From positions 228,364-292,363 of the forward strand of contig SJRY01000261.1 in assembly GCA_011319805.1 (NCBI GenBank): 64,000 bases of DNA. The letters are read 5' to 3'. The notes beneath the pieces are model-generated. The model was not told the DNA's origin and made no database searches. It saw nothing but the letters and a program-made list of their open reading frames with translations. The stretch comes from Macrocybe gigantea. Lineage: Eukaryota; Basidiomycota; Agaricomycetes; Agaricales; Callistosporiaceae. Every line of letters starts with the position of its first letter. Positions within the stretch are counted from its first letter, which is position 1. This document shows, piece by piece, positions 11,301 to 23,877 of the stretch. Made by a program: the position numbers and the translations under genes.

Positions 11301-14300
11301 TGAATGCAACAACGTTTTAGGGCATTTGTTTGTCCGTGGGCCCTTGTGGGCGGTGGAGCGATGCCAATGCCGTGAGCCTCCTCCTTGCATCGTAGAGAGA
11401 GTTCTCTGAGATCGCGCATAGTCGTAAAAGGAGTAATTTGTATAAACGTAGAGTTCAGCTGACTGGTTGGAACAATAGAAAGGTTGTCATCGTCCCGAGC
11501 GCTTTGTCGATCGGCTTGATACTTTGTTCTTGGAAAAAAAGCAGAAAAAGTTCCGTTCAGCTGACCGCCGGGTCAACAAAGCCAACAAGCGGACGACTGC
11601 GCGGAGTGGCCAAATACGCGCATTCGATCGTCTCTGGCCCCGTGCTACACAGAACAATGCAAGCGCCGCAAGGAGAACAATTTCGCCTGTCTTCTTCTGC
11701 TCCTTTCTTCATGCTCAGCGAATTGTCAAGAATGAACGAGGTTCGTGTTCATTCCTTCGTGCGACAGACGAAATGGGCAGTGTGCGCGTCTTCTCGTCGT
11801 CAATAACCCAATAATTTTGAACATCTTTGGCGCCCTCCGAGCTTCGAATTCATTCGCCTGCAAATTTACATGTAATCGGGTGTCGTCCGTTTGGTCCCTT
11901 TTTTTCATTCTTCCGACCTAGCCCGGGTCGCCGCTCAACGTTAGCCTGACCTCGCCGTTCGCAGTTTTCCTTGTCACGGTCTGGTCGAGAAGGAAAGGAC
12001 GCCCATTTGCTCAAAAAATGTCTACGCGTTTTTTTGTTTCTTCGTCCACTTTCCTTTCATATACGCATGCTCACGCGCCACGCCCGACCACAGCATTGTC
12101 ATAACGCGCATCCGCGCTCCATTTGAGACCTGCCATATTCGTGCGCCCTCTGCCGATCTGTTCAGGCGATTGACGTCCAGCGAGGGCAAGGAACTAATGC
12201 GCCCGCAGCGCACGAGCCTTGCATGCCAAGCGAGCTGCGTGGGCGTGCGTTCTGTTCTGCCTCGGGCCAGAACATGCCTGTCAGCGACATGACGTGCGAG
12301 AAAGTCAGCGACTCGCTTTTGCATGAGTTTAGGTTATTCATATTGCCTGGCCCTTACTCCTCGAAATGGTCGACTGAGCCGATGAAGCCAGGTGCTGAAG
12401 CGAGGAAGGCGTGTTCTGTTTTCGTATTCGAAGAACGTGCTTTCCTCTTCCGTTTTGTCTAATGCGACTTTAACGAGTAAGTGTGCGTGCGTTGCCTCTT
12501 TTACTCCAGCAGATGGGCGCTAGCGCTCGGCGCTGATGACTCATTCGTGTTCATCTCAGTTCACTTCTCATGTCCATGTACTCATTCCTCTTGAACAAGG
12601 CCAGCCACAAAGAAGCAAATGGAAGGGAAAAAAAACACTAGACACAGCCCCCTCCCAGCGCTCGCCTGTCACGGAACTTGATGAATCCTCTGCGTCATGT
12701 CCCCGTCGCTTCGAAGTCCTTTCGTTCTGAATGCTTCTATTTGTCACCTGTCTATATACTTGAATTCGTCGTGCGGGGCCGCCGTGCCGTGTCGAGCACG
12801 CTACTCTTACAATTAAGACCAGGCTCGTGGTGCGGCGTGACCCTTTAAGGAAAGGTGAAAATAGGGAAAGAAAGGACGGAGGATGCAGGCAAGAAAAAAA
12901 GAAATAAACAGGCAAACAGGCCGCCGTGGGTTCGTGGAACATTCTTTTCTTCATTCATTTGCCCTTTTCCTCTTCTTTTTTTTTCAAAAAAAAAAACCTT
13001 TTTGCTCTGCTTGTTGGTTTTGCCCATATCCAGCCAAAGTCCGCGATGGCCGCTGAGTCGAGAGCGGTAGGACTCTTGTGTCGCGACGGAGCATGTGTGA
13101 TCGTCTTTTCTTGTTCAGTTTTCGGCGCTTCCTTTCTTTGTCGTTCTGACGGGCACAGGCCCCGATCCCGGACGTGCGATGCTTCGTCTGTAGCGCTATC
13201 GTGGCGTGCAGAACCTTAAGGCGTTGAGTTTTAGGCGCACGCTGGCCGTGCGTGGGCTTGCTTTATGTCATGAGCTATGCAGGACGCGCTAGAAGGGACG
13301 TCCAGCGGACGATTTTCGACCTGCGAGGTTAGCGCCTCCCCTGAATTTTAATTATCTAGACTCGCTCTTCCGTTGCCGTGTTTTTCGTCGATGCGAGGGT
13401 GTTTCGGAAATGGGCCTTCTGGCCGTGGTAGCGTTTTGGCAGAGGATCGTCGGTCTGCGTGGTCCGTTTTGCTATCTGTTCGGGCACTGGTCATCCGGTC
13501 GGCGCTCGAAGTATGCTCCGGTGCTAAAGCGATCGTTGCATTGGATGAAAGGTAAACAGATGTATAGACGTAGGGCAGGACGGTGCGGTGGCGACGGGGC
13601 TGTCCCGCCAGGGGAGCAGCAAAGGCAACGGGAAAAAAAAAAGGTAGTCCGTGCAGCAAGCCCGTATCTTCTGATGCAGAGCACGGCATCTTGGAAAAAA
13701 AAAACAACTATCGTCGTCGTCATCGAGGGAGGTCTCGCATCATTCCGTGTGGGGCAGGACGCTCGAATCTGGTCCTCCTGTTGCGAGCAATATTTTCTTT
13801 AATTGATTTAGAGGTGTCGAGAGCGCACAATCACGATGACCCTGTATCGAGATGTCAAAGAGGCTTGGATTGGGATTGCCTGTGTAGGGATGTCGCTGAT
13901 GGAGGTCGGGGCCTTTGGTGTGCTGATCATGGTTTCTGTCAGAACTGTCAGATTTCTATTTTATTTTTTTTCTTCAACTGATTGTCGTGGTTTGGGGGAA
14001 AAGCTGGAGTGAACGGATGCTCGCGGGATGGTGGACCCCATGGGTATCTCAATGCAGTGTGGTTCGCTGGTTCGCTGGTTCGTTCTCATCGTTGCATCTC
14101 AACTAAGCCAAGTGTCGAGAGTTTGCTCCGCGAAGCTATGCAGCTGCAATGATATCACACACGTTCCCATCATACCAATGATTGTTTTTCTTTATGTATA
14201 TCGTACATGTTCTCTCTCTCCCTCTATTTGATCAACCCTGGGGTGCGTGGCTCGCCAAGTCGGGTTGCGGTCTCGTCTCGGAGACAAAATAAGGCGGAAA

Positions 14301-14902
14301 GGAAGGAAGGCCGGGGCAGTGATGGATCGAGACATGGCCGAGAGGCGCTGGCGCACACAGGTCGAAGAGAGAAGCATCAGGAAGCAAGAGGATGGCTGTT
14401 GATATTTGCCGAATGAAGTTGGTCTGCTCTCCAGTCGTGTGGGCTATATTCTGTTTGCTGTGTCGGATTAGAGGGAGCAAAGCCGGAACGAATGGAGATT
14501 TGAAGTTTCTTTTCTTCTTTTTTTTTTTTTTTTCATTTGAAAGCAGGATAGCTCCGGAGGTGGAAAGGCGAATATTCCTCGATCGAAACGGACGAAACGA
14601 GTTGGCTGTGACGAAGGGGTGGGGATTCGTTGCGGGCTTCAGGTGAATGGCCGTGTTGAGGCGTGGCCGCGTGGACGTGGGAGCGTTGGAGTGCCGAACG
14701 AGCCGAGGACAAGCGTGGGTTGGGGGGACCCGAGAGAACGGAACGGGCAGACAAATATGCCGTTTCAGTTGTCCAGGGGAGTGGAGTGTCCCGGGTCAGA
14801 GGGAGTTCCGGGGTCCAGATTGAATTATCCCGATATGGGATCGACCCTAGCCAGTGGAGGACATACAAATCCGGCTCAGCAGCGAGTCCGCCTCCATCCC
14901 TA
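5365..14902. other. 9.5-kb gene desert upstream of the GATA factor
   Basis: No frame in this stretch shows a recognisable domain, and the longest open frames (about 190-210 codons near 5707-6279 and 10381-11013) overlap equally long frames on the other strand or in other phases, as expected by chance in moderately GC-rich DNA. It contains homopolymer T and A tracts, especially after 12.9 kb (for example 14518-14533), and a short tandem repeat at 14061-14082. No tRNA or transposon remnant was recognised. The right part is probably the long promoter and 5' leader of the GATA gene; transcribed non-coding RNA is possible but not visible. Confidence 0.45.
14061..14082. repeat. Short tandem repeat, 8-bp unit
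   Basis: The unit ggttcgct occurs 2.75 times in a row. It lies in the presumed promoter region of the GATA gene. No function can be assigned. Confidence 0.6.
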
Positions 14903-16610
14903 ATGGACCCCCTTCAGTTTGACGGCTACGCTTCCTTCTCAGATTCTTCCTCTACCCCTCGCACACCCTCACCGAACGATATGCATTATCAGCCTCAGTA
15001 CAAGCAGCAGCAGCAGCACCATCTAGACCTCGAACCACGTATCTATGAGCATGACCCCGTCGTCGCGCTCGGCCCTGACCAACACTACTGGAGCCCATCG
15101 CAGCATCCGCCCCAGTCTTTCGCCTTTGCAGGTGCACGAGGCTCTCTCTTGCAGGAGCTTTACGATGCAGACATCGCCGAACAGCAGCATCCACACCAGG
15201 CTTATGTCGAGCCAGCCGCCGATTCGCCCTTTGCTGTCAGTGAGTCGTGGTCCCGCACATCCCACAGCAGCAGCCCCACCATCATCAGCAGCAACAACAA
15301 CAACCGCAGCACGCGCGGCACCCTGATTATACCATGATGCGTCGCGCCACGTTCCCGTACGTCAGGCAGGACCGCGACGACGGCCCCATCATGCACCAAC
15401 ACCCGCCCTTCATGCCCCCGCACCACCAAGATTCGCTGCCATCATACCCCTCGCGCCAGGATGCCCTGTATGGCGAGCCGCTGTCCCTTCCCTCAGACCA
15501 TCACTCCCCCTCCCTCCAAAACGACCGATACATGCCCTCCATCACGTCTTCGCCGCACCAGCCTTTCCACGAATTCGACGACAACACCGCTATCAAGCTG
15601 GAGGACACTGCCCCCATGATGGTGCCCTCTCAGACGCCCTTTTACCGCCCTCCTTCCGCGTCGTCGTCCTGCCACCCGATGACCATGTCATATCTCTCAC
15701 CACACACGGGCCTCCCCGTTCAGCACACAGATGACGCCGCGTCCAAGGAGACGCAATATCTCCGTCGTCGGTGCTTCAACTGCCACACCACCGAGCCGCC
15801 CTCCTGGCGCCGCTCGACGCTCAACCCAGGCAAAATAGTGTGCAACAAGTGCGGCCTTTACGAACGCACGCACCTCCGACCGCGCCCGCTCCGCTTCGAC
15901 GAGCTCCGTGCCGGCAACAAAGCACGCAAGCAGTCAAAGGGCGCCGTCAGCCCAAAGGCTAACCTGGCCGTCAAGAAAGAGCCCCGCGAGTACGGCCTCG
16001 TCCGCCGCAGCTCCGTGTCTTCGTCCTCTTCCGTCCATTCCGGAAGCGGTGCGAGCGATTGGGACGATAATGGTGTGTTTTGCAAGAACGCGTTTTCTCA
16101 GGCCTCCCACTGAAATCACCTCGAAAATTCCCGTTTGTCATGATTTCTCCCAGCTTCTGTTTATTCCTCAGGATCTGCGCCCCCGACTTCGTTCAATTCG
16201 CCCAACGCGGGCTCGTTCCCGCTTTCTCGCGACTCGCAATCCCCACCGCGCGACGGCGGCATCCGCCTTCCCAATGCGTCTCTCTCTGATCTCATACCAC
16301 CCCCGTCGACTTCCACGCCGCAGCAGCAGCAACGGCCGCTTCCCCAGCCCTCGCCGAACCCGCGCAAGGCCCACACCGTTCCCGCCTACTTTTCACCGCC
16401 CAACTCGGCCGCTAGCGTCAATGCTTCTGCGATGCAGCAGCAACAACAGACGTACTTTAGGCGCGATTCGGTCTCGAGACCATTGCCGAGGAGCCGGCAA
16501 CGGAGCAGGAGAGTGCTGCGCCGGCGTCTGCGGCGAATGGAGTAGAAGACGCGGTGGCAGCTCCGTTGATGCAGAGCCCCGTTCCCGCTGCGGCCGAGGT
16601 GTCCATCTGA
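14903..16610 (+). CDS. GATA-type zinc-finger transcription factor
   Basis: Nuclear DNA-binding regulator. The single GATA finger has the pattern C-x2-C-x18-C-x2-C: CFNCHTTEPPSWRR, then IVCNKCGLYERTHLRP, followed by a basic tail (LRAGNKARKQ). It lies near residue 290 of about 536. The rest is low complexity: His/Gln-rich stretches (QQQQHH near 15008; a longer Q/H run near 15260-15310), and Ser/Pro-rich N- and C-terminal regions. One intron, 16073-16171. Two frame breaks: near 15240 (between PFAV and HIPQQQP) and near 16483 (before IAEEPATEQE). Each equals one missing base, and with both restored the two exons give exactly 537 codons. A 32-nt GT-AG segment near 15236 could replace the first break, but it would be unusually short for an intron. 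The start Met at 14903 opens MDPLQFDGYASF; the same frame is open further upstream, so a longer N-terminus is possible. The particular GATA regulator (nitrogen, light, development) cannot be told from the finger alone. Confidence 0.85.
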
Positions 16611-19600
16611 GCGCCGTCGTAGTCAAAACATTTTTCTATCGCATTTGAAGGTCCCGTTCCCGTAACCTCCACGCGATACCACCATCCACACCCATGATAT
16701 CCCCTCGTCCGTCGATATTTATTCCACTCCACCTAGCTTTTTTTCAAAACCAAAATGAAGAGAAGATTGTACCATTTTGGGGAAAAAGATTTTTTTTTTC
16801 ATTTTTCTCTTCGTCAAAAGCGACCGATGTATCATTTTTTTTTTCACCCCCCTCCCTGCAACGAACCATATTTTACCTGTGTCTCTATCGAACTCGCCAC
16901 CCTCACTCTCCAATTTGCACTCGAAGCTGTATACATCCTCTTGGAGTTCTTGGGACCTTTTTTTTTTTTCCCTTTTCTTACCTGTCTTTTCGCCTCCACC
17001 CTGCCGAACGTCTCTTTTTATTTATTTATTATCTCTATTCTCGACATCGAATACCCCAATCGCCGAAATTCTTCTGAAAAACCTTTTATTTTCCATCTCC
17101 CTTCTCTCTGCCTGGCGCCGGGGACGACAGTCGATTCCAGTCTGCGATCTCAAGGGAGTTATACCACTGCCTTCTGCTCCCGTGTCACATGTGCAATACC
17201 GAAGAGTTTTGTTTCATCTGCCTCCCTTCCACACCTTGACATATGCGCGTCTTTTCGGACTTGTTATCTTTGTTTATCGTCCTCCGTTGTCCTGTTCGTC
17301 TCTTTGCTTGTTCTTTTACTTTGCCTTCGACTTAGAATCTTGTCTTAGTAGCAATTTTTTTTTCCAATTATTTCGATAGGCAATCGAAAAAAAAATGATA
17401 ATTGGAAGACGACAAAAAATGTGTGAATGGATTTTGATGTTGTGATTTTGCGAGCGTTGTCTCGGACAAGGTTGTGAAACGGACCTTGGGTCACACGTTC
17501 GTCAGCGACCAAATTACCGATCCAGGAAAGAAAAGAAGAGATGGCGCAATTGTGTGGTGGCACATGCGCATGTGTCTCGCCATAGCACGCGCGCCCAGAC
17601 TATGCAACGCGAGACGCAAAAAAATTTAAAACGCGTCGGGAACTTTGAGCATCTATTTTTATTCTTATTTCATTTTCGTTTTTTTGGGGGGAGGGCAGGA
17701 CGAGAATGGGCAAAGACCTTCATCGCTGTGTCGTCGAAAGAAAAGACAGAAATGAGAAAGCCAGAGCGAGGATCGAGATCAGTGGAATCCTTTCTTTTTT
17801 TAGTTGTAATATTTTTTCCACCTTTTTTTTTTTTCGTTCTGGACGGGTAGGCTATCGCAGTCTTGTCGTGTCCACGTCCCATTGTCACGTCATTATCGAG
17901 GAAAAAAAAAAGGTCAGAGAACTGGTCCCGCCAAGCGTTTGGCCATGTGCCATGTGCAAACGTCCAAGAGCATGTGGGCTCGTGTATCGCCCTATCTACT
18001 TTGCAGTGACTTATCTCCCATATCCACCGAGCTCCCGTCGCCTCTCAAGTCGTCCAACACTTGGCCTGCCCGAAGCCCTTACCCGCGAACGTCCGACCTC
18101 TGTCGATCGATGCATGGCTCGCTAGAGTTTGCGGTCGGCTTTCCGACGCGCTGCGTTCTCCGTTCGTTTGAATTTGGGATGGAATGCCTTTTCGCATACG
18201 CTCGTGTGCGTGTGTGTGGACGTCATGGATTGTTTGTCCGCTTTTGGTGCCGCCGGGACGGAGATGAGGAGGTGAAGGCCGTCTTTCTCTTTTCTTTTCT
18301 TTTTTTTTTTCTGGGACTTGGGCTGTGCAAAGCATCCGCGGGTTTTTTATGTCTACGCAGCGGGTCGTTTCATGTTCTTCATTCCGCTTCCTTGCCGAAA
18401 CTTACTTGCTACCCTTGTGTTCCATCCAGCAGGAGACGAAGAGGCGGCCCCCGAGCGATAAAAAAGAACCCGTGATCCGTGAAGCTCAAGTCGGCCCGCA
18501 AAGATTTTAGGAAAAAAAAAAAACAGGGATAATAAACGTTGGTGATACGAGCTGCGTTCCCGTGAGCTGCGTCTTGGAAGCCGTATCATTGCCCCTCCGA
18601 AGCTCATTGATCTGAATTTTGCGCATCGTTTCACCAGCGTGTTTCGGTGATTAGCTGCACGCCATCCGCCTCCCCTTGCCCTCGTCAGCCAATTGTGTCC
18701 TCGTCACGGGTGAGTGCCGGACGGCGCCACGAGACGAATTGTTGGCGTGATGGCACACGATGCCTGCGCCACCGTTGGAGGTATCAGATAATTTGTTTAT
18801 CTGTGCCTTCTCTGCCCTGTTTCTGGTGAGCAAAGAGCCTCACGACTCCTTGCGACTCCACCAAATCATTGCACATATCATATCTCATATTGTTCTCGCC
18901 TTCGGGTCCTATCTCTTGCGTGCTCTGTCATCCATCACGCGTCGTCGGACCGTCGCGGAAAAAGGTGAAAATGGCCCAGGTGATCTTCGTCGCACGGAGG
19001 CGAGCAGGCGCGTCCCTAGTCTTTGATATTTCTCTCATTTCGTTTCGCTGACTTGGCTGAGACCTTCTCAGTCTTCTCCTCGGATTTGGTCGTATCGGTC
19101 GGCTGAGATCAACAGGTGAGTTAGGGCTAAACAAGCCCTGTTTGATCAGCGAGACTGGGGAATTGCTAACGAGATTGCTGAGTAAGGCTTCACCTTTGGT
19201 TCTTTGATCTTCTCGCTTAGGTTGTGGTTCGCTTCCAGGCCAAATCAGTTCTACAAGTTCTTGGGAAAACCCAGCCTCGCTGAGACGCAGACAGCCATGT
19301 GGAGCCCTCTGTATGGTACAGCGTGATCGGGATCGTTCAAGCGCTAAAACGCAGCATCGGTCAATCCAGCGATCACTGACGCATTCAGCTTTCAAGTGCG
19401 AACCGACCTCTTCCTGGTTCCGATAGGCAATGAACCATGGTGGGTGCAGTACAGTCTATTACAGCCTAGCACAGCACGCCCTTGGAAATTAATGAACCTG
19501 CTGACCATGAATGTCAATTTGCAAACCAGAAGAAAACGTGTTTTACACTTTTTCCGTAATGACTGAGAATAAAGGATACTTTTAGAAAAGGAGGGAATTT

Positions 19601-19921
19601 GCAAATGCCGTTATGCGGACCGTAACATTTCCTATCTTTTGGATTCCATCTCACACACATTTTGTATGTTTTCGTCCTGGTTCCTATAACGTGGTATCGA
19701 ATGGAGGAAAGCAGGACCAGTGCGAACGCAGATCCGCTCCTGCAAAAAAAAAAAAAAAGCCTAACGCGCGTGCGGAACGTGACATGATCGAAGCACGTGG
19801 GATAGGGGTGCACCAAGGATGATCGATCACTTTGAGCTTTTTGACCCGATCATGGTTTCGGTTGCACAAGCCTCAACTCCGTTATCCAGAGATAAAGTCG
19901 TCCTGTTCCTGTCAGATGATA

Positions 19922-19949
19922 ATGCGTCGTAGCGGATGCGTCGTAGCGG
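19922..19949. repeat. Tandem duplication, 14-bp unit
   Basis: The 14-bp unit atgcgtcgtagcgg is present twice head to tail. It lies in non-coding DNA. No function can be assigned. Confidence 0.65.
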
Positions 19950-21378
19950 ACGCCTCGTCTTGCATTTGGGGTAAATCTGAAAATGGCTGATAGGAAAGCG
20001 GCAATTATGATTGCGTAAGTGGGTAGGACCTTTGTGGTGGAACATGCTGCTGAGTTGTTCAGGCGACAAGGAAAAGGATTGAAGCCACCCCAATTCTGGA
20101 CCCGGAACAATATACGCGAACCACGTTGTTGGCTAAATGGCCGTCAGTGACGAGAGTCCGTCCGGTTCATGCCCTTCTCCACAATAGAAACGGTTCTTGT
20201 AGTCAGCTGATTTGACCTGAATGTGAGGAAACGCGGAGGATAGACTCACGAGTCCGGGAAAATATTTAGTACAAGATTCCTGGAAAGCGAGTGTGGTCGT
20301 ACCAAGTGGACATTCTAGAATCGTTAGCGAGTAGGGTGATGAATGGAATCGTGATCACCGTCGGTATCTATTGGAAGGCCTGTATGAGGAAACGGGGGTT
20401 GTCCATGTCCCCGACTAAACGAAATCTCGTAAGGAACGCTTGAAGAGTTCCAGGCCATTGATGCGCATCATCATCCCAAGGACGAAAGGGTCTTACTTCA
20501 TGGTGCATCGGTCCGTGAAAGCGGCAGTGACGAGAAGATCTGTTGGCGTGGCTCATCTGAATCGCAGCAGGGTCCACGCATTCGTCTTGGAGTCTTGGCT
20601 GAATTCCGACCGAGGCTCCGAGAGTCGCGAACATGCCTGCTCCTTCACCTGTTGACGACGACCAGACTGAATGCCGCATGTCTTATTGTTCCTGCGCAAC
20701 GTCCTTTGCCTGAGCAGAACAGAGCCCTTAGTCATCCTGGTGTACGAAGTCGCAAGGTGTGAGTTTGTTTGGATTTTATTTTGCTTTACGTTCTTCCTAT
20801 GTAGTGCCTTTCGCCTCGTTCCTCGTCCCTGCCCACAGTCCTTCTCAAAGAATCTTCCAGAAGCAGTTCGACTCCTATGGACCGTAACGGGCACATAAAG
20901 TCGTGAAAAGATGCCCTTCGCTTGCTTTCAAAGCCCTTCATGTGATTCTCGGATGAAATTTCGCGCACGTAGCACAATCATGTCAAGACCAACATGGTAA
21001 GATTGCTGAAGGCATTCTTACACAGAAGGATTGGGCATGTTTGCTAAGCCTCGTTTAATTCCATTCACTGAAGACCGTCCTTTTTGGTGCATCAATCTTG
21101 ACCTTATGTAGCCACCATTCGGACTTGTTCGCTTTAATAGCGGGCGCCAGACCATCTTCAAGGCTCGAACGGTCTCCTGCTCTAGCAAGATACACAAATT
21201 CGATGTCCGTTCTCGTCGCTTTTCTTGATGTGTATTCTCGTTTGAGGTGGTAAGTATTAGGTGCATCCACAGACAGATGGATTCATCCATGAGGTTTCAT
21301 CTCAATCCAATCTTCCAGTCTAATCATGTGAACGAGCTGCTTCTGCCCTCTCCAGCAACCGTCTGGCATGCTGCAACT

Positions 21379-21405
21379 GTATGTCATGTATGTCATGTAT
21401 GTCAT
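21379..21405. repeat. Tandem repeat, 9-bp unit x3
   Basis: The unit gtatgtcat is repeated three times exactly. It lies in non-coding DNA in the second desert. A slippage repeat is the simplest reading. Confidence 0.7.
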
Positions 21406-22822
21406 CTCCTCATGGTTTTACTTGTGACAACGACAGTGATACCATGGCGTCTTGAATGTTGCTAACGTTGATTCATGGCGTCGAAACCTTTGTTTTTATT
21501 TGCTGATAAGACGCAGCGGCTGGTCAACCTAAAATGTGAAGGGAATGCCTTTCTAGGTCATCCTGTCATGAGTCACAAGCCTAGTCCTGGGACCAAGGGT
21601 GAAACGCGGAAGCAAGGGGTGGACAGCAGAAGCAATCTGCAAAGAAACACATCCACTCTGGCAGACCCCGAAAAACTTCGTGCTCCATCTTCAGCGCTGT
21701 TTCGTGAAGGAGTTAGACGAGGTCCTACGCATCAAGATAGGGGATAGCATCCTCTTGATTCGTCAGACAGACGCTTGACCACAGAACGCCTCCCGTCATC
21801 GATCCTATGACATAGAAGCCAGCCACACCACCCCCGATGTCGCCGGACAGTTTGAAGTCTGTCCTGTACCTAGGTCAGAGACCGATGAGTGAGTGAATTA
21901 TGGTATTTTTGGGAACTGCTGGTATGCTCAAATAGACCATCCAGCCGCCGATTATTGCCGCTCGCCGAAGTTCGTCTTGGCACGGCATTCGTTGATGACG
22001 TTGAGTGTCGTGTATAACGAATGGGCGTCATTGTCTATAACGATTCTTCTACGCACACCAACCGAGGAGCCATTGGACTGCTATTGGGAGTGAAATTATG
22101 GCCAGCGCGGTCAATGGGGTGTCTCCGTGACTCATCGCTCACTCTCGTCATTAGGCCTCGCGCTTAGCTCATTCTAGACTGTGCCACCGTTTGGTCACTC
22201 CTTCGCTATCCCGATACTCTATCGCCTCGCTCTACCAAATGACTTCATTCCGGAAGGTCGCAGTGATATAGACTATACTTTCACGAGGTTAACCACATGT
22301 GGTTTTATTGACAAAGGTCACACCACATAAGAGCCTTATCGGCCTAGAAGGCATGAAGACCGACAAAAGAGGAAACCTTCCTGGAACTACCCAGCGGCTG
22401 CTTCTCGTCGTTCTCCTATGTGAAAACCCGTTTCCGGCGGCTCGTTATATGATTTCTTGAGATCGAATTGACTGGTCGGAGAAACTTGAAGGAGAGCGAG
22501 GACGACAGATGTAAGAAAGCGTCCGTCGCACGTCAAAAAGCCGGTACGGTCGTCTTGGATTATTGCTGCGACATGTCGGTGGCTATAGGTAAGCTGCTTT
22601 GAGAAGACGGCCGTATTTGGGCAAGCTGAGGAGTTGCTTTTCCACCATCCCAACTCTCCTTGTAGCTGCCGTCGAAGCACGATCCGGTCACGTTCGCTCA
22701 TCGACTAATTGCGCCGTCAACGCGCCTCAACGTTCGCCCCTTGTCCGTCTACCTCTTGTCCTTCTCATGCCTGGATAGACCTATAGATGGCTAGAGCCAT
22801 GCCTATGAAATCAGCCTTTCAA

Positions 22823-23244
22823 TTATTTGGTCATGTCGCGAACAACGGAGCTTTTTTCCTCGATCTGCTTTTCACCCACATAGATGAGCGCCCCTGTTAT
22901 TCTCACTCGTTTCCGCGGGTGACGCCACTTTCGTAAGGTCGCTGCTGGAGATACGCGAGGTACCGGTTCTTTAAAAGAAGCCCTCGCTCCTGATCCTTGA
23001 AGGAAGGAGAAGGAAGCCTTGCGTAGCCTCCGAGATCCATCTGGAGCATTTGTGGATGCTTCGCGCCAGATTCTAAACTCAGTTCGCGGAGGAATTACGG
23101 GGTTTGCCCAAACATTGGGTCCCATGACGAAGCCAATAAAGGCATTCTCTCGCGAAGTTTCCTGATACCGGGAGCCGGGGCTGGAACAGAGGCACTGTGT
23201 GCTTCTTTTTCACCAGGCTTGACGACTGAGATAGGTGTCAACAT
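22823..23244 (-). CDS. Possible short gene, unrecognised
   Basis: Two overlapping minus-strand frames join into one protein of about 140 residues if one base is missing near 23133. The first part opens with ATG at 23244 (MLTPISVVKPGEKE) and runs through PAPAPGIRKLRE. The second begins ENAFIGFVMGPNVW and ends KSSVVRDMTK before a TAA. The missing-base type is the same as in the proven genes of this window, and this is the main reason to list it. The second half is rich in Arg, Lys and Ser. I do not recognise the family, and chance open frames remain a real alternative. Confidence 0.22.
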
Positions 23245-23877
23245 CGTCTTTGACTGCTGAAATTCAACGTTGAGAGGCACGCTTGACAACCACAGACTTT
23301 TCACCTCTTATCGCGGACGTCGCCAATATCAACATCAACTAGTGATTATGTATTATAGTGGTATTTGAGGAAACCATTGAAATCTACTTTATCTGTCAAA
23401 CAATGCTAAAACCTGAAAGCTCATAATCGGTATCGAGCCCTCTTCCAAAAAAAATGTTCCTTCTTGCACAGCATTGCCTGTCAGTGTGTCACCTCGATCG
23501 TCTAATGACACACTCCGGGGGGTTCCTTCTCCCTTGGGCAGCTGTCAGCCTCCTGAGATCTATGCAAGGCCGAGGTACTCGTGAGTAAAGCGAAGAGCAG
23601 TGCATGCGACGTTTCGTCCAAATTTGGCTGTAGACCATGTGGAAAGGCTCCTCTCCCCTTCGGGCGGAGCCAACCTGTCATCCCCACCGCGTCTATGCAA
23701 GAGAAAAATGCGAAGCAGTGTTCCACAAATTGTGTAAAACAGATCACGCCATCGAACGCCTACGCACCGCGATCGAAACTGTAGGAAAGCGACAAGTGGT
23801 AAGTGTGTGCCACAGGAACGGCAATGCATCCGAGCACGACGGAGGCTCAAGAAAACGTCTGGGGGAAGGGGAGTTAT
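23245..23877. other. Intergenic, no gene seen
   Basis: Nothing recognisable. Short overlapping frames on both strands show no domain and no plausible exon joins. The right end should hold the 3' UTR of the NTF2-like gene. Confidence 0.4.

Larger units (their letters stand above)
16611..22822. other. 6.2-kb gene-poor stretch after the GATA gene
   Basis: Begins with the GATA 3' UTR and a strongly T-rich part (16.75-17.4 kb) with many pyrimidine runs. Open frames here are short and show no recognisable domain. A 104-codon frame on the minus strand at 22387-22701 begins with ATG and shows mixed composition, but it matches nothing I know and no splice partner was found. Two small tandem repeats (19922-19949, 21379-21405) are listed separately. 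Confidence 0.4.

Noticed and set aside
15236..15280. 32-nt GT-AG segment in the GATA gene as an intron
   Set aside because: Shorter than the other introns of this window (about 45-65 nt), and a one-base loss explains the frame change and fits the window-wide pattern. Kept only as an alternative.
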